From: Streptomyces sp. NBC_00457
GTDB lineage: Bacteria > Actinomycetota > Actinomycetes > Streptomycetales > Streptomycetaceae
DNA length: 64,000 nt
Direction: 5' to 3'
NCBI RefSeq assembly: GCF_036014015.1
Contig: NZ_CP107905.1
Coordinates: 1 to 64,000, forward strand
The position numbers were made by a program, and so were the translations under genes. Below, one piece after another: positions 31,527 through 38,224 of the stretch; positions within the stretch are counted from its first letter, which is position 1; each line of letters starts with the position of its first letter. The notes beneath the pieces are model-generated. The model did no database searches. It was not told the DNA's origin and was given only the letters and a program-made list of their open reading frames with translations.

Positions 31527-32483
31527 ATGAAACCTCAATTAGATCAGACGCGATGGGTTCTAGCCTTCGACGGGGCATGTAATACATGCTCTGCCATCTC
31601 CGCATCTGTGTCAGAGGCAAGCGCCGGGAAGCTTGAGGTGATGCCACTGGAACATGACGACGTCCAGCGTTGGCGACACAGGAGAATGGGCGCGGACCCG
31701 AAATGGGCGCCTACATTGCTGCGAGTGAACGGCGACAAAGTAAAAGCCTGGACAGGCACCGCCATGTCATTCACACTGGCCAGGCATCTCGGTCCCCAGG
31801 TGACGGTACGGGTGCTGCGAGCACTGGGAAGACAACGCCAGGGAACCAGTGGGAAGCCTTCAGAGGCATCTGGCCCCGAAATGGGGCGCAAGCGATTCCT
31901 TCAGCTGAGTGGTGGCTTGGGCGTCGCAATTGGGCTGACCCTGACCGGTCGGACTCCCGCCTTCGCCCAATCGAAACGTACCGCGGCCGACGCCTGGGTT
32001 ACAGCAAACATGGACCGTCTGCCGCGCACGTACGAGGAGATCGTCCGGCACACAGTCCCTTACCGGAAGGCAATCGTAAAAGCCCTGTCCCCCGAGGAAC
32101 GAACCGCGGTCTGGCTCAGGAACATCGATCACTACCGCCGAGATCACCCCCACGCGACAGCCGCTCAACTCCAGGTCATGGATGATGTTTCCGCCCTCGC
32201 TGCTCGCGTCTTCGTGTCACCCGGCGATCACACCGAGGAGATGCGCAGACTCAGTAAGCGGGCCAAGGAGACACTAGGTTTGCAGGAAGCTGAAGCTATG
32301 GCCATGCGTATCGGTCCTGCTGACCCGCCAGCAATCCGGGGCCCGTCTGCCTATTGTGATTGTTCAACCCAGGACTGCGTTTGCTGCGCCGGCGGCTACT
32401 ACTGCTTGCGCGGAGGTTGCACCGTTATTCCCTCCGACTGCGGTTTGTTCTGGATGTTCGATTGCAATGGTCGATGCGGATGA
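31527..32483 (+). CDS. Fulvocin-C-related bacteriocin precursor with thioredoxin-like N-terminus
   Basis: A 318-residue protein that matches the architecture of Streptomyces 'bacteriocin fulvocin C-related' proteins. Residues 8-100 are a DCC/DUF393-like thiol-disulfide domain with DGACNTC (C18, C21). A twin-arginine-like signal follows (GRKRFLQLSGG, about 118-128, then a hydrophobic run and PAFA). The mature part has a helical stretch (LPRTYEEIVRHTVPYRKAI) and a C-terminal 43-residue module with 10 cysteines. Export followed by disulfide formation is expected. No immunity or transporter gene is recognised next to it. AGGGAGAG precedes the ATG. Confidence 0.75.
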   Translation: MKPQLDQTRWVLAFDGACNTCSAISASVSEASAGKLEVMPLEHDDVQRWRHRRMGADPKWAPTLLRVNGDKVKAWTGTAMSFTLARHLGPQVTVRVLRALGRQRQGTSGKPSEASGPEMGRKRFLQLSGGLGVAIGLTLTGRTPAFAQSKRTAADAWVTANMDRLPRTYEEIVRHTVPYRKAIVKALSPEERTAVWLRNIDHYRRDHPHATAAQLQVMDDVSALAARVFVSPGDHTEEMRRLSKRAKETLGLQEAEAMAMRIGPADPPAIRGPSAYCDCSTQDCVCCAGGYYCLRGGCTVIPSDCGLFWMFDCNGRCG

Positions 32484-32824
32484 TGAGGTCGGGGCCATCC
32501 TCGCCAGCCACCAGAGCGATGAGGAATCGCCCCAAGTACTGCCACCGCGGTCACGTCCGCGGGAGTGGTGTGTTGACGGCCACTCGGTGATCTCACTTCG
32601 AAGATCAGCCGGTGGCCGTTCATCTATGCGGGCACCATCCCCAATGCCGGAGCAAACCCCCGGATCAGGTCGAACCCGTACACCATCTCCATGGACGCAA
32701 CCGTTGTGACACGGCCTCTGAGCTTGTCTTCGGGCGGCATTCGCAGCCGACGACGCAGGGTTGAACGTGATAACTGGCGCAGCGCACCGACATTGCCGCC
32801 GGGCCAGGGGTCAGAACCGGGCTT
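32484..32824. other. No firm gene
   Basis: About 340 bases between convergent genes. Short fragments that look weakly coding (for example around 32620-32700 on the + strand) have no start or family signal and are treated as decayed sequence. Confidence 0.45.
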
Positions 32825-34270
32825 TTACGCCTGGTGGAAGCGCGGGGGCAGCAGGCCATCGCCCGGCCAGAGGTCCTGCTCGGCTACGAGGCCGGTGAGG
32901 AACTTGGTGACCTCGGCCAGGACGGCGGCGCGGTCCGTCGGCCCGTAAGTGGTCGACTGGTCGGCTGCGGTGTCGTAGGCGCGCACGTGGTTGTTCGGCC
33001 CGGCGATGATGAGGGCGCGCGCGATCTCGGGGAGGCCGAGGCTGAGGGCGTCGCACTCCCTGGCGTGGACGAGCTGCAGGAGGTCGGTGGTGACCTTCTC
33101 CCAATCGCCGACCTTCGGCCAGTCGGCGCCGCCGCCCAGTTCGTGGGTGAGGGTCGAGAGCGGGATGATCTCGCCCGGCTTGCGTCTCCGGGTGAGGCGT
33201 TCGTGAATCCGGGCGCCGTCGGGCTGTTGCACCTGGGGGTGGAGCAGGGAGGCGGCGGCGACCACGGTGGTGTTGATCTCCCGTGCGCCATCGCCAGGGT
33301 AGTACGGCTCGTGGGCGAAGAGCAGGTAGACGTCCGTGGTGCGGACGGCGTCGTCGGCCTGGGTTTGCGTCATGGGTCGGAATCCCTTCAGCGGTGAAGT
33401 GTCGGGTGCGGGTGAAGGTGTTGGCCGTGTCGCTGGTTCGAAGCCGGGCGGGAGCGGGCCCAACGGGCCGTCGCCACCGTGGGGCTGGTCGGCCTCGCCG
33501 GAAGCCAGCTCGGCGCGGGTGCGCTCCACGGTCTGGGCGACTTGGTCGGCGAGCTGGACCATCAGCCGTTCCCGGTCGCTAAGGCGAGTCGAGGCCGAGC
33601 GGGTGTCCTGGTTCTGGAGCAGGTCGGCGGCGTCCCACAACAGGTGGTGGCCGATCTCGGCCGCCCGGCGCAGGTCGTAGCGGTCCCTGCCAGCGGCAGC
33701 CTGGACGATGTAGGTGTGCAGGGCAGCGAGGCGCTGGAGGTACTGGCAGGCGGCGTCTCCTTCGACGCTGCGGACGTGTTCGCGGGCCCGGTCGTCGAGC
33801 CGGTCGGGCAGGTGCTCGGTGAGCAGCGGGGCAAGCAGCATCGCCGGCAGCACGAGGTCGGTGGGGATGCCGCGGTTGAGGGCGAACAGGGCGGCGAAGA
33901 GGCTGATGACGGCCACGAGAACCGCGGAGAGCCGCAGGGATGCGGGGCTTGTACTGGTCAGGGCGGGGCGCCTGGTCAGCCAGCGCACGGCCAGCCGTTG
34001 TGTCATCGTCGCGCCCGGGGTGAGCACCCCGATCTGTCGAGGGAGGTCGGGCAGAGTGCCGTCACCGGGCACGGTCCAGGTCAGCCAGCCCCACCCGGTG
34101 CGCTCGCACACGAGCACGGGCTCGCACGTGCCGGTGCACGCGGTGTCGCGGCAGACGTGGCCGGTCAGCAGCGCGCGGGATCGTTCTTCCTCCCACCGTC
34201 GCGGATCGCGGGCGAAGGGACGGAGAGGCTGCTGGGGTGCCGTGCGCGGTGTGTGGAGCGTGTCCGTCAT
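32825..34270 (-). CDS. Membrane protein of unknown function
   Basis: A 481-residue protein. Residues 35-50 hold a cysteine triplet (HVCRDTACTGTC). Two adjacent membrane helices lie about residues 110-150 (LRLSAVLVAVISLFAALFAL and TDLVLPAMLLAPLLTEHL). A charged helical cytoplasmic part follows, then a proline-rich linker (about 270-300) and a C-terminal alpha/beta domain. An internal ATG (about 33373) with GAAGGGA upstream starts that last domain and could give a shorter product. The start ATG overlaps the stop of the winged-helix gene as ATGA, so the two form an operon. Function unknown; possibly linked to replication or transfer. Confidence 0.68.
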   Translation of the reverse strand: MTDTLHTPRTAPQQPLRPFARDPRRWEEERSRALLTGHVCRDTACTGTCEPVLVCERTGWGWLTWTVPGDGTLPDLPRQIGVLTPGATMTQRLAVRWLTRRPALTSTSPASLRLSAVLVAVISLFAALFALNRGIPTDLVLPAMLLAPLLTEHLPDRLDDRAREHVRSVEGDAACQYLQRLAALHTYIVQAAAGRDRYDLRRAAEIGHHLLWDAADLLQNQDTRSASTRLSDRERLMVQLADQVAQTVERTRAELASGEADQPHGGDGPLGPLPPGFEPATRPTPSPAPDTSPLKGFRPMTQTQADDAVRTTDVYLLFAHEPYYPGDGAREINTTVVAAASLLHPQVQQPDGARIHERLTRRRKPGEIIPLSTLTHELGGGADWPKVGDWEKVTTDLLQLVHARECDALSLGLPEIARALIIAGPNNHVRAYDTAADQSTTYGPTDRAAVLAEVTKFLTGLVAEQDLWPGDGLLPPRFHQA

Positions 34271-35694
34271 GAAGTGCTCGCTTCCAGAGGATCGATCAGG
34301 GCTGAGGCGCATGTGGTGCAGCGGCCGTCGCCGTCGGGGTGAGCCCGGCGGGCGGTGGGGCCGGGGCAGGTGCGGCACGGCGACCAGCCGAGGCAGGCCG
34401 GGCAGAGGTCCTCGCCGGGGGCGGTGCCGGGCCTGCCGCAGCCGGCGCATTCGACGAGGGCCCGGTAGGTCAGGGCCTCGCTCACCGTGCGCGCGGCCGC
34501 GGACCTCGCCGATCGCGGCGGCATGTCACGCCACACGGGCATGTCGTGGTGATCGGCGACCGTGGCGGGCGGTGGGTATGCCTGGGCGGCGCGCAGGCGG
34601 GCGGCGATGATCGCGCCGACGGTGGTGCGGACCGGCTGTGGCAGAGGGCGGCCGCTGATGACGTGCTCGAGCTGCTCGCGCGTCCAGCCGGCGTCCAGCA
34701 TCGCGGTGACGGTCCGGCCCTGCTCGGTGAGGACCTGGTCGGTCAGCAGCAGCTCGGGGCGCCGTGCGCCGATCGCCAGCAGCAGGCGAACGCCCGGTTC
34801 GAGGTCCGCGGGCTCCGATGCGGTCGGGGCCGTCCGCGGCGCCGACGGCGCCGCGCGGCGCGGTCGTGGTGCGCAGGCGCCGGGAGGGAGGGGTCTGGTC
34901 TTCTGCTGAGTGGTCTTCTTACTGTTGGTGTTCTTAGTGGACCGATCAGCCAACGTAGGGTCATCCAATGGTGGAAAACCCGACTCTGGCCCGGACCTGG
35001 TGTTTTGCAGGGCGGGCAGATCGGTGATGAAGTACGCGGCCGCACCGAGGGTGCCGTCCAGGTCGCGCTCGCGTTCGCGGACGAGGAAGCCGTGCTTCTC
35101 CAGTTCCTTCAGCCCGCTCTTGACGGCTGACTCGCCGTCGCGGCCCCGGCGGGCGATGTCGGTGACGGTCATCCGCCAGCCCTCCCGGTGCGTGGAGAGC
35201 AGTCCGAACAGGCCCTTGGCCTTGAAGGACAACTGGGCGTCGCGGAACAACGCGTTGGCGATCTGGGTGAACTGATCGCCGGCCATCACCCCCCGGCGGA
35301 TCCCCGCCCCGAAGCGGCCGGCCGCCTCGGTCTCGGGGGCCGTGACCACCACGTCGGCTTCGATCAGCGCGATGTCCAGGGTGGCCGGGCGGTCGGTGAT
35401 GCAGTAGACGATCTCGCCGAGGGTGCCGTCCGGGCGACGCAGGCGCTCACGGATCAGGTAGCCGTGCGCCTCCAGCTCCTTCAGGGCGGTGCGGACCGCT
35501 TCCCGTCCGTCCGGGCCCAGGCGGACGAGGTCGGCGATCGTCACCTGCCAGCCGCTCCGGTGCGTACTGACGTACCCGAAGATCCCCTTGGCTTTGAACG
35601 ACAGCTGGGCGTCGCGGAACAGCGCGTTGGCGATCTGGGTGAACTGATCACCGGCCATCACACCCCGGCGGATCCCCGCCCCGAAGCGGCTCAC
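34267..35694 (-). CDS. Winged-helix protein with duplicated N-terminal domain
   Basis: A 475-residue protein starting at GTG (VSRFGAGIRRG). Two winged-helix domains, about residues 3-105 and 125-225, share near-identical openings (GVMAGDQFTQIANALFRDAQ) and similar recognition helices and wings (LKELEAHGYLIRERLRRPDGTLG; LKELEKHGFLVRERERDLDGTLG). A low-complexity linker leads to a second helical part and a C-terminal zinc ribbon with about eight cysteines (CAGCGRPG, CPACLGW, CRTCPG, CTTCA). Similar single-domain proteins are encoded beside Replic_Relax genes on Streptomyces plasmids. A replication or transfer regulator is likely. Divergent from the secretion operon. Confidence 0.75.
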   Translation of the reverse strand: MSRFGAGIRRGVMAGDQFTQIANALFRDAQLSFKAKGIFGYVSTHRSGWQVTIADLVRLGPDGREAVRTALKELEAHGYLIRERLRRPDGTLGEIVYCITDRPATLDIALIEADVVVTAPETEAAGRFGAGIRRGVMAGDQFTQIANALFRDAQLSFKAKGLFGLLSTHREGWRMTVTDIARRGRDGESAVKSGLKELEKHGFLVRERERDLDGTLGAAAYFITDLPALQNTRSGPESGFPPLDDPTLADRSTKNTNSKKTTQQKTRPLPPGACAPRPRRAAPSAPRTAPTASEPADLEPGVRLLLAIGARRPELLLTDQVLTEQGRTVTAMLDAGWTREQLEHVISGRPLPQPVRTTVGAIIAARLRAAQAYPPPATVADHHDMPVWRDMPPRSARSAAARTVSEALTYRALVECAGCGRPGTAPGEDLCPACLGWSPCRTCPGPTARRAHPDGDGRCTTCASALIDPLEASTS

Positions 35695-36399
35695 CGCCGT
35701 GCCCCCGACGCCGGCTGCGCGCGGTAGCCAGGACGGCGCACCGGACTCGCCGAGGTGGGGCAGCCGGTGAGCCTGGGCGTGGAGGCGGGCGTGTGTGCCA
35801 TGCCGCCAGCTCACCGGCCGACCCCGACCAAGCTGGCGGCCACCAGCCCCGACCATCGGTCACGATCCGGCAACGCAGCCGTCTAGCTGCCGTGGTCGGG
35901 TTCATGGTCGGGCCGACCACGCGGGGTCAGACCCGGCGGGCACCCGGTGCGCACGCCCGATTGCGCAGCCCCGAACGAGCAGTGCGCACGGGTGCGCAAC
36001 CGGTCGAGGGTCGTGCGCAGTCGCGTGGCGCTAAGCGGCTGCGCAGTCCGCCCGAGGGTTCCTGACGTTCGGGTGCGCAGGTCTGGATGGCGCAGCGCGC
36101 AACTCCGCAACCGTCCCGGGCGAATGCCGTCTGCGCATCGGTGTACGGATCCGACGGCCGCGCGGCATGAACGCCACGCAGCAGGCGCCAGCAGTAGGGC
36201 TCGTGCCAGACAGGGTGAGCGGTTGCCAGCTCGCAGCTGACCCATGGTCGGGGTCATGGTCGGGCCGACCATGACCCCGACCATGGCCTTCGTGTCCCCA
36301 TCGTGACCGTGGTCGGGGACTTGTGGTCGGTGGTCGGGTCGGGGTCGGCCGGTTGCCTCGGGTCAGAAGCAACAACTCGCTCTGACCTGGGAGTTTGGA
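35695..36399. promoter_or_regulatory. Divergent control region with palindrome and TGCGCA cluster
   Basis: No gene in 700 bases. From left to right: TCATGGTCGGGCCGACCA at 35902-35919; eight TGCGCA sites at 35948, 35962, 35983, 35993, 36014, 36040, 36074 and 36132; a perfect 45-bp palindrome at 36242-36286; and further GTGGTCGG copies at about 36308-36340. It separates the leftward winged-helix gene from the rightward secretion operon. It is the best candidate in the window for an operator cluster, origin of transfer or replication origin. Confidence 0.72.
36242..36286. repeat. Perfect 45-bp palindrome
   Basis: Arms of 22 bases around a single central G, with no mismatch. Each arm contains two GGTCGG units spaced by TCAT-type sequence, so the whole has four half-sites. 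Its inner 18 bases (TCATGGTCGGGCCGACCA, 36254-36271) also occur at 35902-35919. A binding site for a dimer-of-dimers regulator or a transfer-origin hairpin are the obvious options. Confidence 0.85.
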
Positions 36400-37335
36400 A
36401 TGTCTCCTGCCAAGCAGGCAGCGGAGGAGCACGCCGCTCCTCCGACCGCTGCGGGGGCTCGGCTGCAGCAGATGCGGCGTCGGGTCCGTCTGGGCCGCCT
36501 GGGCGTGTGGGCCGCCGTGGCGGCCGGCCCCATCGCGCTGGCCGTTGCTGTGGCTACCCCAGCGACCGTGGTCCGTGCCGCCTCCGCGGCGAAGCCGGCC
36601 ACCACCGTGAAGACGACCGGGGCGGCCAACCCGGCCGGGTATGCCACGGTGTTCCTCGACGCGTGGCTGCGCAGCCGCGCAGGCGCCGAGAGCACTGCGC
36701 AGGCCCGGCTTGCGCAGTCGATGGGCCCGGACGTTGATCTGCCCGAGGCGTCGGATGCGCAGCCCGGCCCGGAGTCGGTCGTGGCGGTGCGCAGTGCGCA
36801 GCAGACCGGCAGGGCGTGGTCGGTGACGCTCGCTGCGCAGTACGCCGACGGCTCGGTGCGCTACTTCGCGGTGCCCGTCGTCGCCGACTCCGGCGGCGCC
36901 TCGTTCACCGTGTCCGGCGCCCCCGGGGTGGTCTCCGGCCCGGCCCGCGCCCAGGAGGCGCAGTCGCCGTACACGGTGACCGTCCCGACGGACAGCGATC
37001 TGTCGTCCGCGGCTGGGGAATTCCTCGCCGCGTATCTGGCGGGTGCCGGTGAGGTCGACCGCTACCTCGCGCCCGGCGTGAGTCTGTGGCCCGTCTCCCC
37101 CGCCCCGTACCAGACGGTCACGGTCCAGCAGATCCTTGCCGCCGACCAGGCGGCAGCTGCCGAGTCCGTCCCGGCGGACGGGACCCGGGTGCGGGTGATG
37201 GCCCAGGTGGAGGCCCGTGACAGTTCAGGGCGGTGGCCGCTGGCGTACGAGTTGACGCTTAAGGCCCGCTCGGGCCGCTGGGAAGTCGCCGCTCTGGAGT
37301 CCGGCACCGCCCGGGCGGGGGGTGCCGGGTCATGA
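36400..37335 (+). CDS. TcpC-like conjugation protein (VirB8-like)
   Basis: A 311-residue protein with a basic cytoplasmic start, one membrane helix (about 33-56, GVWAAVAAGPIALAVAV) and two extracytoplasmic alpha/beta domains (about 75-170 and 195-305). This is the layout of TcpC, the Gram-positive VirB8 counterpart that scaffolds the mating channel. Features such as GYATVFLDAWL and AAGEFLAAYLAGAGEVDRYL fit the NTF2-like domains. Start ATG follows GGGAG. It opens the secretion operon and overlaps the next gene by ATGA. Its coding DNA is rich in TGCGCA. Confidence 0.78.
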   Translation: MSPAKQAAEEHAAPPTAAGARLQQMRRRVRLGRLGVWAAVAAGPIALAVAVATPATVVRAASAAKPATTVKTTGAANPAGYATVFLDAWLRSRAGAESTAQARLAQSMGPDVDLPEASDAQPGPESVVAVRSAQQTGRAWSVTLAAQYADGSVRYFAVPVVADSGGASFTVSGAPGVVSGPARAQEAQSPYTVTVPTDSDLSSAAGEFLAAYLAGAGEVDRYLAPGVSLWPVSPAPYQTVTVQQILAADQAAAAESVPADGTRVRVMAQVEARDSSGRWPLAYELTLKARSGRWEVAALESGTARAGGAGS

Positions 37336-37664
37336 CCGGTGTGGTGCTCGCTGGGAGGCTCGACGACCTCGGTGACTCGTGGATCACGATGTTCGAGAAC
37401 TGGGCGACCAAGGGCCTGCAGGCCGGATTGCTCGTCCTCGTCGTCGTGATCATGGTCCAGAAGTTCAGCCTGAAGGCCGGGATCGGTGCGCTGATTCTGA
37501 TGGTGATCGCGCTCGGCCTGTACAACTCGCGCAACGACCTCGCCGACATGTTCGAAGACGAGGTCAAGAATCCGTCCAAATCGGCGCCCACAGTTCCCGG
37601 CATCGAGCAGGGTGAGCCGCCGGCCGCCCGTGAACACTCCGCAGGCGTCGGAGGCTGGCTGTGA
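37332..37664 (+). CDS. Small membrane protein of the conjugation operon
   Basis: A 110-residue protein with two membrane helices (about 29-42, LQAGLLVLVVVIMV, and 48-63, AGIGALILMVIALGL) and a soluble tail. Position between the TcpC-like and TcpE-like genes, and the two-helix shape, suggest a TcpD or VirB2/VirB3-type component. Starts in an ATGA overlap and ends in a GTGA overlap, so it is translationally coupled on both sides. The assignment is by context. Confidence 0.72.
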   Translation: MTGVVLAGRLDDLGDSWITMFENWATKGLQAGLLVLVVVIMVQKFSLKAGIGALILMVIALGLYNSRNDLADMFEDEVKNPSKSAPTVPGIEQGEPPAAREHSAGVGGWL

Positions 37665-38224
37665 GCGCCACCACCGCCGTACGGATGGGCCGCTTCTACA
37701 CCGCAGCCCGCCGCCACCCGTGGGTGCTGGGCAAGGTGGCCGACTGGCGTATCCCGCTCGGCCCGTTCACACCCGCGCAGATTCTCCTCGCCGTCGTCGG
37801 CGGCTTCGTTCTGGTCAAGACGATTCCGTGGTGGTCGTGGATGGGGCCGGTCCCCATCGCCGCCTGGCTGCTGGCCATTTGGGCGGTGCGTCGCCAGAAG
37901 ATCAAAGGGCGTGCCCCGATCCCAGCGGCCCTGGGCTGGCTGCTGCTGTGCTGGCAGCCGCGCGGGGGCCGGATCGGCGGCCGCGCGGCCCGCGACCACG
38001 CCGCCCGCCCTCTGATCGGCGGCTTCGTCATCGAGGGCGCCGCCCCGGCCGCGCCCCTCGCCACGGCTCCGCAGCCGCGATCGTCGGCCGGGCGTTCGCC
38101 GCGCCGGGCACCGGCACGGTCTCGGTCGGGCGATCGCCCGGTGGCCGTCGGCCCGGCGCCGGTGAGGCCGGCATCGGGTGTGCAGCAGTTGCTCGCGCTC
38201 GCCGAACAGGGGGGTGCGCGGTGA
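37661..38224 (+). CDS. TcpE-like conjugal transfer membrane protein
   Basis: A 187-residue protein with two closely spaced membrane helices (about 38-55, AQILLAVVGGFVLVKTI, and 59-75, MGPVPIAAWLLAIWAV) after a basic start, like TcpE and other small inner-membrane subunits that sit just before the VirB4 ATPase gene. The C-terminal 80 residues are proline/arginine-rich and probably disordered. GTG start in an overlap with the previous gene; its stop overlaps the VirB4 start. Confidence 0.75.
   Translation: MSATTAVRMGRFYTAARRHPWVLGKVADWRIPLGPFTPAQILLAVVGGFVLVKTIPWWSWMGPVPIAAWLLAIWAVRRQKIKGRAPIPAALGWLLLCWQPRGGRIGGRAARDHAARPLIGGFVIEGAAPAAPLATAPQPRSSAGRSPRRAPARSRSGDRPVAVGPAPVRPASGVQQLLALAEQGGAR

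Noticed and set aside
33374..33374. Separate gene starting at the internal ATG of the 481-residue membrane protein
   Set aside because: The frame is open and coding-like on both sides and no stop separates the parts; an alternative internal start is possible but not needed.
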